From the NCBI GenBank assembly GCA_910583675.1, contig CAJTYH010000009.1:5980-69979 (forward strand): a DNA stretch of 64,000 bases, written 5' to 3'. Positions 35,156 to 44,617 of this stretch are shown piece by piece (the first letter of the stretch is position 1; every line of letters starts with the position of its first letter). The position numbers were made by a program, and so were the translations under genes. The stretch comes from an uncultured Muribaculaceae bacterium. GTDB lineage: Bacteria > Bacteroidota > Bacteroidia > Bacteroidales > Muribaculaceae. Under the pieces are notes generated by a model, which was given only the letters and a program-made list of their open reading frames with translations, was not told the origin of the DNA and searched no databases.

Positions 35156-36472
35156 ATGTCAGATACCGACTCGCTTTCACTGGCCTCGCTTTCCGACTCT
35201 TGGGATCGGGAACATCTGTGGCATCCATATACATCAGCAATCGATCCACTCCCCACATACAAAGTCGTCGCAACGCACGACAACCGTATAGTTCTTGCAG
35301 ACGGGACGGAACTCATTGACGGAATGTCCTCCTGGTGGGCGGCCATCCATGGATACAACCATCTTGAGATCAATGCGGCCGCAAAAGAGCAGATCGACAT
35401 AATGAGCCATATAATGTTCGGCGGACTCACCCATGAACCCGCCATAAGGCTCGGCAAGCTGTTGCTGGAAATGGCTCCGCCGTCAATGCACAACATCTTT
35501 TATGCCGATTCCGGATCAGTCGCCGTGGAGGTGGCCATGAAAATGGCGATACAGGCGGCCATAAGTCGTTCAGGTTCACATGCCAAGACTAACTTCGCTA
35601 CCATACGTTCCGGATACCATGGCGACACATGGAACGCCATGAGCGTATGTGACCCGGTCACCGGCATGCATGGCGCTTTCGGATCCGCCCTCCCGGTACG
35701 CTACTTCGTGCCTCAGCCGGCCTCCCGTTACAACGGGGAATGGCATCCTGAGGACATAAAACCGTTGCGTGAGCTTCTACAGCATAAATCCGAAGAGATA
35801 GCCGCCGTAATACTTGAACCCATAGTACAGGGAGCGGGCGGCATGTGGTTCTACCATCCGCAGTATCTCCGGGAGACACGCAAATTATGCGACGAATTCG
35901 GCGTATACCTCATCTTCGACGAAATCGCCACCGGATTCTGGCGAACAGGCAAAGCATTCGCCTGGGAACATGCAGGAGTGGAACCCGACATCATGTGCGT
36001 AGGCAAGGGGCTTACAGCAGGTTACCTGACCCTCAGCGCCGTATTGACCACCGAGGAGATAGCACGGACAATATCGAATGGGGAAGCCGGAGTGTTGATG
36101 CACGGGCCTACGTTCATGGCCAATCCGCTTGCTTGCGCCATCGCATGCGCATCATTGGAACTGCTTAAAAAGCAACCGATGCCGCAGATACTACGGAATA
36201 TGGAAAGTCGCCTCCAAGAGGGGCTGGCACCTGCAAAGGAACTGACTGAAGATGTGTCCGACGTACGCGTCCTGGGATCAATCGGAGTGATAGAAGTCAA
36301 ACAACCGGTGGACGTAGGACGTTTTCAAAAAGAGTGCGTGCGTCGCAAAGTCTGGATAAGACCGTTCGGCAGGAACATATACGTGATGCCCCCGTACATA
36401 ACACCGGATGAAGACCTGACACGCCTCACTCATGAGATGATCGAAATAATACGCTCCGGAAAATGGAAATAA
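35156..36472 (+). CDS. bioA: Adenosylmethionine-8-amino-7-oxononanoate aminotransferase
   Basis: BioA converts 8-amino-7-oxononanoate to 7,8-diaminopelargonate, using S-adenosylmethionine as amino donor. The class III aminotransferase features are present: WWAAIHGYNHLEI near the N terminus, GSVAVEVAMKMA, the YLIFDEIATGFWRTG block and the PLP lysine K284 in VGKGLTAGYL. The 438-residue protein from ATG 35156 is the normal size. It is the first gene of the operon, overlapping bioF by 10 bases. Confidence 0.95.
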   Translation: MSDTDSLSLASLSDSWDREHLWHPYTSAIDPLPTYKVVATHDNRIVLADGTELIDGMSSWWAAIHGYNHLEINAAAKEQIDIMSHIMFGGLTHEPAIRLGKLLLEMAPPSMHNIFYADSGSVAVEVAMKMAIQAAISRSGSHAKTNFATIRSGYHGDTWNAMSVCDPVTGMHGAFGSALPVRYFVPQPASRYNGEWHPEDIKPLRELLQHKSEEIAAVILEPIVQGAGGMWFYHPQYLRETRKLCDEFGVYLIFDEIATGFWRTGKAFAWEHAGVEPDIMCVGKGLTAGYLTLSAVLTTEEIARTISNGEAGVLMHGPTFMANPLACAIACASLELLKKQPMPQILRNMESRLQEGLAPAKELTEDVSDVRVLGSIGVIEVKQPVDVGRFQKECVRRKVWIRPFGRNIYVMPPYITPDEDLTRLTHEMIEIIRSGKWK

Positions 36473-37605
36473 GAAAACATCTTCAGCAACTGCACGAAGA
36501 AGGGAACTATCGGGAAATACCTACCGTTACCCCTTTGACGGTCACCGATTATTCCACCAACGACTATATGGGGCTGGCTGCCGATGCCACATTGCAGGCA
36601 AAGTTTTTTGCAGACCCCATTTCATCAACCGTGCCACTCACATCCTCGGCGGCACGCCTGTTGGCTGCACGGCAAATCGAATACACCAACCTTGAGGTGT
36701 TCCTCTCCTTGCTGTACAAGAAGCGTCGTGGAACGGATACGGCGGCATTGCTTTTCAACAGCGGGTATCACGCCAACACCGGGCTTATCTCCTCCATCGC
36801 AGACCGTGACACGCTTATCGTGGCAGACCGGTTGGTGCACGCAAGCATCATAGACGGGATAGTGCTCTCGCGAGCCTCCTTCCTGCGGTTCCGCCATAAC
36901 GATTTCGACCATCTGGAGCAAATCCTGGCTCACAAAAGCCACGCATACAAGCATATCCTTGTCATCGTCGAGAGCGTCTACAGCATGGACGGTGACCAGG
37001 CAGACATGGAGCGGCTGATCTCACTTAAACGGAAGTATCCAAACATCCTGCTTTATGTGGACGAAGCGCACGCTTTCGGCGTTCTCGGGCCTAAGGGGCT
37101 TGGATTGGCGGTGGCAAGCAGCGCCCCGGGTGAAATAGACATCGTCGTCGGCACATTCGGAAAGGCAGCCGCCTCCATGGGCGCGTTTGCCATCACCGGC
37201 CTTGACATGCACGATTATCTCGTAAATACAGCCCGCAGCTTCATTTTCTCTACCGCGTTGCCCCCCATGAGCGCGGCTTGGACACGATTCACAGTCGGAA
37301 ATCTCATACAGAAAGACAACCGGCGGGAATATCTGCAACGCCTCGGAGTGCAACTGAGCGAAGTGCTGAACAAGTATTGCGACCACAAAACGGTACCATC
37401 GCACATACAACCGCTCATCGTAGGAGATCCGAAGAAGGCGGTAGACCTCTCCCGGCAATTGCTGTCACGATATGGGATAAAAGCGCTCCCGATACGCAAA
37501 CCGACAGTCGCCGCCGGCACCGAACGCCTGCGCTTCTCCCTCTCATCAGCAATGCTGCCGCGCGACATCGAAACCCTTGACAAAGCACTGGGGGAACTTA
37601 TTTGA
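36463..37605 (+). CDS. bioF: 8-amino-7-oxononanoate synthase
   Basis: BioF condenses pimeloyl-ACP (or -CoA) with alanine. This 380-residue PLP enzyme has DYSTNDYMGLA, the AALLFNSGYHANTG loop, IVESVYSMDGD, LYVDEAHAFGVLG and the PLP lysine K234 in GTFGKAAASMG. It overlaps the end of bioA by 10 bases, indicating translational coupling. It is slightly short of the family mean but all blocks are in place. The closely related 2-amino-3-ketobutyrate ligase (Kbl) is excluded by the operon context. Confidence 0.94.
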   Translation: MEIRKHLQQLHEEGNYREIPTVTPLTVTDYSTNDYMGLAADATLQAKFFADPISSTVPLTSSAARLLAARQIEYTNLEVFLSLLYKKRRGTDTAALLFNSGYHANTGLISSIADRDTLIVADRLVHASIIDGIVLSRASFLRFRHNDFDHLEQILAHKSHAYKHILVIVESVYSMDGDQADMERLISLKRKYPNILLYVDEAHAFGVLGPKGLGLAVASSAPGEIDIVVGTFGKAAASMGAFAITGLDMHDYLVNTARSFIFSTALPPMSAAWTRFTVGNLIQKDNRREYLQRLGVQLSEVLNKYCDHKTVPSHIQPLIVGDPKKAVDLSRQLLSRYGIKALPIRKPTVAAGTERLRFSLSSAMLPRDIETLDKALGELI

Positions 37606-37670
37606 CCTCAAGCAAGCCCTCACGATCATATGGATTCAAGGGCTTGCCTAGAAGGAACCGATCATTATCA

Positions 37671-39095
37671 ATGAAGAAAGAATATATCCTGCATGAAGGC
37701 AACAGCAGACTCATCCTCATCTTCCTGGGATGGGGAATGGATCCGTCCCATTTCCGCACCCTGAGAAAAAACGGATATGACATCCTGGCCGTGTACGATT
37801 ACACGGGCTACCACGACGGCTGCGGTGACGAGGCGCGATTTGCCGACATAGTCGCCGGATATGCCGAAACCGTGGTTTTCGGATGGTCTTTCGGCGTGCG
37901 GGTGGCCTCCTCGTTCCTAAGAAACCATGGGAAGAGCCTGCCGCTGACGCGCACGGTCGCGATAAACGGAACTGCAACCCACATACACGACCGTCTCGGC
38001 ATACCTCCGGCCATATTCAACGGCACATTGGCCGGGCTATCGGAAACCACATTGCGAAAATTTCACAGGCGCATGTTTGCCGACAATGCCGGATACTCGC
38101 ATTTCATGTCAAATCCACCGGCGCGCGCATTATCGAACCTTATAGAGGAACTGCGCACTTTCGGCGCCCTACCTGCGATTGACGCCACGGACGTATGGGA
38201 TATCGCAGTGATCTCGGAAGCGGATCATATTTTCCCCTACAAAAACCAAGTGGCAGCATGGAGCCGAAACAACGTGGTCACATTGAAAGGCGCGCCACAC
38301 TTTCCCGACATACAGGCACTATTGGATCGGCTTGTGGTTGACAAGGGACTGGTGGCGACAAAATTTTCCCATGCCACGAAAACATATGCCGACAACGCAT
38401 ACGTGCAGACCATGGTGGCACAGGAACTATGGAAGCAGACATCCCGCTTCATAAACCACATGACAGCTTCCCCACGGGAAGTGCTTGAAATCGGATTCGG
38501 AAACGGCACCCTCACACAAGCCTACGCCGACAAGTTGCAGGGCTGCCATCTAAGGCTATGGGACATTGCACCCATGCCGATGCCCCCCTATGCGCCGTCA
38601 GATGCAAGCATGGAGTGCTGCGATGCCGAAATCGCCATATCATCAATCAAAGCCGGCAGCGTTGATCTGTTGCTGTCATCATCCACAATGCAATGGTTTC
38701 ATTCCGTACCAAAATTCATCGGGAAACTACCCTTGGTACTTTCCCTCCATGGAATTGCCGCCATTGCTCTATACGGGAAAGGCACATACGGCGAAATAGA
38801 ATCAGTCACAGGACGATCCCTAAGCTATCCCTCACTCGAGATTCTTTCCGATGCAGCCCGGGAAAGCGGCCTGAGGATACTGTACAGCGCAGAAAAACGA
38901 AAGAGCATCTGCTTCAAATCGGTAAACACCCTTCTGAAACATCTAAAACTGACCGGAGTAAACGCGCTCGGAGGCGACGATGGAGCACAAGCCTCCGCAT
39001 TAAGGCTAATGCGCTCATATCCGACACTTCCGGACGGATCCGCTCCGCTTACGTACCATCCTCTCTATCTCATATTGCAGAAAGATCATGAATAA
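37671..39095 (+). CDS. bioGC: BioG-BioC fusion: pimeloyl-ACP methyl ester esterase and malonyl-ACP methyltransferase
   Basis: Two pimelate-forming steps are fused in one 474-residue protein. The N-terminal part (about 1-215) is BioG (DUF452), an alpha/beta-hydrolase with nucleophile S73 in FGWSFG, that cuts the methyl ester once the chain is complete. The C-terminal part (about 218-474) is BioC, an O-methyltransferase with the SAM site EVLEIGFGNGTLT, preceded by the typical FSHATKTYADNAYVQ. Thus the opening and closing enzymes of pimelate synthesis are in one polypeptide, as known in some Bacteroidetes. ATG at 37671 (MKKEYIL), with AAGGAA about 13 bases upstream, is chosen over a TTG at 37602. 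Confidence 0.92.
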   Translation: MKKEYILHEGNSRLILIFLGWGMDPSHFRTLRKNGYDILAVYDYTGYHDGCGDEARFADIVAGYAETVVFGWSFGVRVASSFLRNHGKSLPLTRTVAINGTATHIHDRLGIPPAIFNGTLAGLSETTLRKFHRRMFADNAGYSHFMSNPPARALSNLIEELRTFGALPAIDATDVWDIAVISEADHIFPYKNQVAAWSRNNVVTLKGAPHFPDIQALLDRLVVDKGLVATKFSHATKTYADNAYVQTMVAQELWKQTSRFINHMTASPREVLEIGFGNGTLTQAYADKLQGCHLRLWDIAPMPMPPYAPSDASMECCDAEIAISSIKAGSVDLLLSSSTMQWFHSVPKFIGKLPLVLSLHGIAAIALYGKGTYGEIESVTGRSLSYPSLEILSDAARESGLRILYSAEKRKSICFKSVNTLLKHLKLTGVNALGGDDGAQASALRLMRSYPTLPDGSAPLTYHPLYLILQKDHE

Positions 39096-39729
39096 AGCTT
39101 TTTTTATAAGCGGCATAGATACGGATGCCGGCAAAACATACTGCACAGCGTGGCTTGCAAGGAAACTAATGAACGAAGGACATTCCGTAATAACACAGAA
39201 GTTCATACAGACCGGTTGCACGGATGAATCGGAGGATATTGTCTTGCATCGTAAACTAACCGGACAACCGTTGCTTCCGGAAGACAAGGATGGCACAACC
39301 GCTCCATTGATATATACACACCCCTGCTCACCGCAGCTTGCCGCACGATTAGACCGACGCGACATACCGCTCGAAGTTATAGACGAATCCACGAGGAAAC
39401 TGCTTGACCGTCATGAATATGTACTGGTAGAGGGTGCGGGGGGACTGATGGTGCCTGTGACCGATACATTCTTCACTATAGATTATGTAGCATCCCGCAA
39501 GCTCCCGCTTATCCTTGTGGTACATGGGGGCCTCGGCTCCATCAACCATATCGTGCTTTCTCTGGAAGCTATCGCAAGACGAGGCATTGAACTCCACACC
39601 GTGCTGTACAATACCTATTTCGACTCCGACCCTTTGATAGCAGAAGACACCCATGCCTTCATAAGCCGTTACCTGTCGCGCGAATTTCCCCGGACAAAGA
39701 TTTTAGATGTCCCAAGGATTCACATTTGA
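39088..39729 (+). CDS. bioD: ATP-dependent dethiobiotin synthetase
   Basis: BioD closes the ureido ring of dethiobiotin using ATP and carbon dioxide. The 213-residue protein has the P-loop GIDTDAGKT, the conserved K in QKFIQTG, and VLVEGAGGLMVP. It overlaps bioGC by 8 bases and completes the operon bioA-F-GC-D. Biotin synthase bioB, needed for the last step, is not in the window. Confidence 0.95.
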   Translation: MNKAFFISGIDTDAGKTYCTAWLARKLMNEGHSVITQKFIQTGCTDESEDIVLHRKLTGQPLLPEDKDGTTAPLIYTHPCSPQLAARLDRRDIPLEVIDESTRKLLDRHEYVLVEGAGGLMVPVTDTFFTIDYVASRKLPLILVVHGGLGSINHIVLSLEAIARRGIELHTVLYNTYFDSDPLIAEDTHAFISRYLSREFPRTKILDVPRIHI

Positions 39730-39774
39730 ACGGGCTTTTAATTTTTTTAAGCAGCGTAATCCGGCATAAATAGC

Positions 39775-39782
39775 TAACTTTG
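39775..39782 (+). promoter_or_regulatory. -7 element for the exonuclease-like gene
   Basis: TAACTTTG is an exact TAnnTTTG match, 24 bases before the ATG at 39806; a -33 TTTG is not seen at normal spacing. Confidence 0.6.
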
Positions 39783-39805
39783 TAGAATCAAACAATCTTA
39801 AGGAG

Positions 39806-40444
39806 ATGCTCAGCATTTCAAAACAGCAGCTTATGGAGTTTCCCGAGGTCAAATATCCCGGGAAAGTGATCCTTGTGGATTCACCCTCCAAAAGCAGAAG
39901 CGCACTTGCATACTTGAACAAGGTTTCCCAGGTCGGATTCGATACCGAAACGAGGCCATCCTTCCAGAAATATCGTCATTACAATGTCAGCCTCATGCAG
40001 ATCTCCGTGGATGACGAATGTTTCCTCTTCCGACTAAAACAGATCGGATCCCTTGACGCACTTGTAAGATTCCTTGAACGTGAGGATATTCAGAAAATCG
40101 GCCTGTCCCTTAAGGACGATTTCCACTCTATAGAAAAAATCGCGCCATTTTCCCCGGCCGGATTCGTAGAGCTTCAATCATTCGTAAAAGAATATGAGAT
40201 CGCCGATAATAGCCTACAACGCATATTCGGCATAATATTCAACCAACGGATATCAAAGAACCAGCGCCTTACCAATTGGGAAGCGCAGGAACTTACAGTC
40301 AACCAGCAAAACTATGCAGCAATTGACGCATGGGCTTGCCAATTGATATATAACCATCTAATTGCCGGAAGATTCGATCCATCCCTTTCACCATACATAA
40401 TGGAGGAACTCGAACCCGGACATGAACTCCGGCACAACAACTAA
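39806..40444 (+). CDS. DEDDy 3'-5' exonuclease domain protein
   Basis: The 212-residue protein matches the RNase D/WRN-type exonuclease fold. Metal-binding residues D46 and E48 are in VGFDTETRP, the second Asp is in GLSLKDDFHSI, and the Y...D pair is in YAAIDAWAC. This is the DEDDy subclass. There is no HRDC domain, so it is a minimal exonuclease, probably acting on structured RNA or DNA ends. It overlaps no neighbours; a small membrane-protein gene follows after 11 bases. Confidence 0.88.
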   Translation: MLSISKQQLMEFPEVKYPGKVILVDSPSKSRSALAYLNKVSQVGFDTETRPSFQKYRHYNVSLMQISVDDECFLFRLKQIGSLDALVRFLEREDIQKIGLSLKDDFHSIEKIAPFSPAGFVELQSFVKEYEIADNSLQRIFGIIFNQRISKNQRLTNWEAQELTVNQQNYAAIDAWACQLIYNHLIAGRFDPSLSPYIMEELEPGHELRHNN

Positions 40445-40455
40445 CACCCTGCAAC

Positions 40456-40662
40456 ATGAAGCGTGCTATAATCATACCCGCGATCTTATCGGTATATCTG
40501 ATTGTAATGGTGGTACTCGGATGGCCTTCATATGTCAGTGGCGCCACTTCCGCATTACTTTATTTCGGAGGTACCGCCATATGCCTTCTGTGCATAGTGC
40601 TCTTGCACTTCAACCTCAAACGATCCGCCATCCGCCGAAAGAAGGGGAAGGAAAATCAATGA
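40456..40662 (+). CDS. Small two-helix membrane protein
   Basis: The 68-residue product has two hydrophobic segments (about residues 4-22 and 32-51) and a basic C terminus (RRKKGKENQ). I do not recognise a family. The 11-base gap after the exonuclease gene suggests co-transcription. Its start ATG at 40456 matches the typical spacing; nothing else can be said. Confidence 0.55.
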   Translation: MKRAIIIPAILSVYLIVMVVLGWPSYVSGATSALLYFGGTAICLLCIVLLHFNLKRSAIRRKKGKENQ

Positions 40663-40704
40663 CACATCTCAAGTCATGATTAACAATCTATATAACACCA
40701 TAAA

Positions 40705-42825
40705 ATGAAAACTCCCGTTTACCTCTCTGCCATGGCTATGTTAGCATCATGTGCGTCTACCAACGATCGCCTCACATATCCGGAGGCTCCCTCGGACGCT
40801 ACAACCGACACATATTTCGGCACTACCGTGCCGGATCCATACCGTCCACTTGAAAACGACACCGCAGCCAACACCCTCGCATGGGTGGAAGCCGAGCGTG
40901 AGGTCACGGAAAACTATCTTTCACAGATCCCCTTCCGCGACAAATTGCGTGAACGCATCTCCTCCTTCAACGACTACACCAAGCAGGGAACCCCTTGGAA
41001 ATGGCATGACGGACGGTATTATTTCTCCAAGAACGACGGTCTTAAAAACCAATCGGTGATATACCGTTCTACGACACCGGACGGTGAGACTGAAATATTC
41101 CTTGATCCCAATACGCTGTCTGACGACGGCACTGTGGCACTGACCGGCTTGACAATGAGCCACGACGGCAAATATGTGGCCTACACCATCTCACGCAACG
41201 GATCGGACTGGACTGAGATATTCGTAGTGGATACCGAAACCGGCAAACTGCTGGAAGACCACATCGAATGGGCAAAATTCACAGACGCGGCATGGTACAA
41301 GGACGGATTTTTCTATTCGGCATACGACCGTCCTGAAGAAGGAAAGGAATTTTCCAACGCAAACGAGAACCACCGCGTATATTACCATAAGCTCGGAACA
41401 CCACAAAGCCATGACATCGTAGCCTTCGAAGACAAACAGCATCCGTTGCATTTCCATAGCGCAGCCGTATCAGACGACGAACGCTGCATGCTCGTATTCG
41501 TCGGCGGACAAGGATTCGGCAACGGAGTACTTGCGTTGGATCTTACAGACCCCGCATCAAAATGGGTAACGGTAGAGCCGTCGCAGGACTATGAGATAGA
41601 ATTCGTAGACCTCATCGGAGACGACCTTTATTTCGCAACTTCAGCAGACGCTCCCCGCAAGCGCCTTGTAAAGGCGCCACTCAAATCGCCGGCACGCGCC
41701 AACTGGACTACAGTAGTGCCCGAACAGGAGGGAGTGCTCGTAAGCGCTGACCGCTCAGGCAACGACCTTATCCTGACATATGAAAAGGATGCATCAATGC
41801 ATCCGGCAATCTATGCCCTGGATGGCACCAAGAAAACAGACATAAAGCTCCCGACATATGGCAATGTAGGATTTTCAACCTCGGAAAAGAATGATGAAGT
41901 GTTCTATAGCTTCACATCCTTCCTATATCCATCGGAAATTTTCAAATACGACAAGAGTACCGGTGAAAGCACTCCCCTGTTTACTCCCGAAATCAAGGGA
42001 TTCAATTCCGAGGATTATGTGACCGAACAGGTGTTCTACCCATCGGCAGACGGCACAATGATACCCATGTTCCTTACGTATAAGAAAGATCTCAAACGCG
42101 ACGGCAAAAATCCCGTATACCTCTATGGATACGGAGGCTTCAACGTATCACTGCCACCATCTTTCTCATCCAACCGTCTGGTATGGCTTGAGAACGGAGG
42201 AATATATGCACAGGCCAACCTGCGCGGTGGTGCCGAATATGGCGAGCAATGGCATGAAGCCGGAACCAAGCAGAAAAAACTGAACGTATTCAACGATTTC
42301 ATCGCCGCCGCAGAATATATGATAAAAGAGGGATGGACTTCCCCTGAGCACCTTGTAATAGAAGGCGGCAGCAACGGCGGTCTGCTTGTGGGCGCAGTGA
42401 CCAATATGCGTCCAGACCTGTTCAAGGTTGCCATACCGAGAGTAGGAGTAATGGACATGATGCGCTATCATCTCTTTACCATCGGATGGAACTGGGCATC
42501 GGACTATGGCACAAGTGCAGACTCCCCCGAAATGGCACAATACCTGCTGGCCTACTCCCCTCTCCACAACATCAAGAACGACGGCACTCCGTATCCGGCC
42601 ATAATGGTCACTACCGCCGACCATGACGACCGCGTCGTACCGGCCCACTCATTCAAATATGCAGCCGCCCTGCAAAAGGCCAATACGGGAGACGCTCCGA
42701 AAATAATACGTATTGACAGCAAGACCGGCCATGGAGCAGGGAAACCCATTGCCAAGGTCATAGACGAATACACCGACATATACTCGTTCATTTTCCACAA
42801 TCTCGGAATCACACCGGACAAATAA
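40705..42825 (+). CDS. Prolyl oligopeptidase family serine peptidase, lipoprotein
   Basis: The 706-residue protein belongs to the S9A prolyl oligopeptidases, which cut short peptides after proline. A lipobox-like MLASC (C16) suggests a membrane-anchored, exported protein. The seven-bladed propeller (about residues 80-440) precedes the catalytic alpha/beta-hydrolase domain with S556 (GGSNGG), D641 (DHDDRV) and H676 (GHGAG). The propeller limits substrates to small peptides. A small lipoprotein gene follows after 19 bases; these three to four genes look like one transcript. Confidence 0.93.
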   Translation: MKTPVYLSAMAMLASCASTNDRLTYPEAPSDATTDTYFGTTVPDPYRPLENDTAANTLAWVEAEREVTENYLSQIPFRDKLRERISSFNDYTKQGTPWKWHDGRYYFSKNDGLKNQSVIYRSTTPDGETEIFLDPNTLSDDGTVALTGLTMSHDGKYVAYTISRNGSDWTEIFVVDTETGKLLEDHIEWAKFTDAAWYKDGFFYSAYDRPEEGKEFSNANENHRVYYHKLGTPQSHDIVAFEDKQHPLHFHSAAVSDDERCMLVFVGGQGFGNGVLALDLTDPASKWVTVEPSQDYEIEFVDLIGDDLYFATSADAPRKRLVKAPLKSPARANWTTVVPEQEGVLVSADRSGNDLILTYEKDASMHPAIYALDGTKKTDIKLPTYGNVGFSTSEKNDEVFYSFTSFLYPSEIFKYDKSTGESTPLFTPEIKGFNSEDYVTEQVFYPSADGTMIPMFLTYKKDLKRDGKNPVYLYGYGGFNVSLPPSFSSNRLVWLENGGIYAQANLRGGAEYGEQWHEAGTKQKKLNVFNDFIAAAEYMIKEGWTSPEHLVIEGGSNGGLLVGAVTNMRPDLFKVAIPRVGVMDMMRYHLFTIGWNWASDYGTSADSPEMAQYLLAYSPLHNIKNDGTPYPAIMVTTADHDDRVVPAHSFKYAAALQKANTGDAPKIIRIDSKTGHGAGKPIAKVIDEYTDIYSFIFHNLGITPDK

Positions 42826-42844
42826 CCCACATAGGCTGTCGCAA

Positions 42845-43807
42845 TTGAAAACGACAATACATATCCTTCCCCTGATATTGATTCCACTCCTGTTGCAAGC
42901 ATGCTTTACGGGGGTGGAATCAACCCCTAAGATAACATACCGTGAGGTAAAAGAAAACAAGGCCGACGGAACATCCGATGAATCAGTTTTCGCATCCCTT
43001 TTCCAGGCTGAAAAATACGCGGACTGGCAACCGGGCAAGACCTTTTACGTCACTTCCCCCAAGATAAGCCTGATACTTTCGGCAGACAACGCCGACACCC
43101 CCACAGGTATGCCATCAGAGGGTGACATACTGACGTTGCAAGGTACCCGACAAGTGACAGACCTTACAGGGAAAGAGGTTGTGGAACTTATCTTCACCGA
43201 TTCCTCAGGCAAAGGTACGACATTTACATACCGTACAGGTGCAACCAGTGAGGAACTGGCTGAAAGAGGGCATCTGACAGTCCCATTCACAATAGACCTT
43301 GATCTTGTAGATCTCATTCGCGACTCGCTTTCCGGCAAGGAACTGTATGTGATGACACCGTTATGGTTCAACAATGACGGCAAATCCATTCAAGGGAAGA
43401 AATACATAAAAATCAGGATCAAGGATGTAATCCCCGCCACTGACACGTATCCCTTCAGGGTAATATTCACGGATGCGAATGCATCGGGAGAAAAAGACAC
43501 GTATTCCGTATTGATGTCGGCAGGCACCGGAAACAGCCATTGGGCTACGAGGGAATTTCCGGCGATATTCTCTTTTACAGATCCCCATCTCCAATATCCG
43601 GCCATATCGGATGTAATGTGGCAGAAGATAATCAACAACAGCGTATCCAAAGGAATGACCAAAACCGAAGCATCACTCGCCCTTGGCTCCCCGGTCAACA
43701 TAGACAGAGGACACGATCATTCCTCCACATATGAACGTTGGAGATATTCAGACGGGATATACCTTATCTTTGAGGATGGCCTGCTTACGGAATCAAACAA
43801 ATGGTAG
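42845..43807 (+). CDS. Lipoprotein with C-terminal BamE-like domain
   Basis: The 320-residue protein has a lipoprotein signal with C20 (LLLQAC). The middle (about 30-265) is not recognised. The C-terminal 50 residues, SKGMTKTEASLALGSPVNIDRG followed by TYERWRYSDGIYLIFEDGLL, follow the BamE/SmpA pattern, in which this fold supports outer-membrane protein assembly. The start is TTG at 42845 with no better ATG. It is 4 bases from the next gene, so the two are translated together. Confidence 0.6.
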   Translation: MKTTIHILPLILIPLLLQACFTGVESTPKITYREVKENKADGTSDESVFASLFQAEKYADWQPGKTFYVTSPKISLILSADNADTPTGMPSEGDILTLQGTRQVTDLTGKEVVELIFTDSSGKGTTFTYRTGATSEELAERGHLTVPFTIDLDLVDLIRDSLSGKELYVMTPLWFNNDGKSIQGKKYIKIRIKDVIPATDTYPFRVIFTDANASGEKDTYSVLMSAGTGNSHWATREFPAIFSFTDPHLQYPAISDVMWQKIINNSVSKGMTKTEASLALGSPVNIDRGHDHSSTYERWRYSDGIYLIFEDGLLTESNKW

Positions 43808-43811
43808 AATC

Positions 43812-44582
43812 ATGAAACTTACTTTCCTTGGCACAGGAACATCAACGGGAGTTCCGCAATTGATGTGCGACTGTGAAGTCTGCCGCTCAACGGATCCGCG
43901 CGACAAACGTCTGCGCTGTTCCGGCTTGATTGAAACCGACGGCGGCAACATACTGATTGATTGCGGGCCAGATTTCAGGGAACAGATGCTCCGTTTCCAT
44001 TCCGGAAAGGGTCTGGATGCGCTCATCATCACACATCATCACTATGACCATGTAGGGGGCACTGACGACCTGAGGCCATACTGCAAGGGGAAGAAAGCCT
44101 TTCCAGTATACTGCAACGAACAGACGGAGGAAGACATGCGCCGACGCATGCCATACAGCTTCGTTGATCACCCCTATCCGGGCGTACCGTCATATGACCT
44201 GCATGTCGTACGACCATATACCCCTTTCAAGGTGTGCGGTATTGAAATCACTCCCCTTCTTGTAAACCACTACCTGCTTGAGATCCTGGCATTCCGCATC
44301 GGGAAACTCGGATATGTCACAGATGCCAAGACCATCCCGACAGCCACCAAGAAAGCCCTTAAGGGTATAGACACTCTCGTCATAAACGCGTTAAGACATA
44401 ACGAGCATATCTCGCACATGACACTCCAGGACGCGTTGGCCGTGATAGCGGAGATACATCCGAGAGTGGCATACCTAACACATGTCAGCCATGACATGGG
44501 ACTAACTTCAACAATCGAACCAATACTTCCTCCCGGAGTATTCCTCGCCAACGACGGAAGCGCCATTGAAATACCTGACTAA
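43812..44582 (+). CDS. MBL-fold metal-dependent hydrolase (PhnP-like)
   Basis: The 256-residue protein is a metallo-beta-lactamase-fold enzyme with the zinc motif HHHYDH (HxHxDH type). The N-terminal cysteines in LMCDCEVC and the RSTDPRDKRLR segment resemble PhnP, a cyclic phosphodiesterase. The GYVTDAKTIP block and THVSHDMG near the end complete the metal site. The in vivo substrate is unknown. The ATG at 43812 is chosen because the frame upstream overlaps the preceding gene. The next gene follows after 35 bases. Confidence 0.85.
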   Translation: MKLTFLGTGTSTGVPQLMCDCEVCRSTDPRDKRLRCSGLIETDGGNILIDCGPDFREQMLRFHSGKGLDALIITHHHYDHVGGTDDLRPYCKGKKAFPVYCNEQTEEDMRRRMPYSFVDHPYPGVPSYDLHVVRPYTPFKVCGIEITPLLVNHYLLEILAFRIGKLGYVTDAKTIPTATKKALKGIDTLVINALRHNEHISHMTLQDALAVIAEIHPRVAYLTHVSHDMGLTSTIEPILPPGVFLANDGSAIEIPD

Positions 44583-44617
44583 TAATACACCCGGATTATA
44601 TCCCATACATCTGAACC

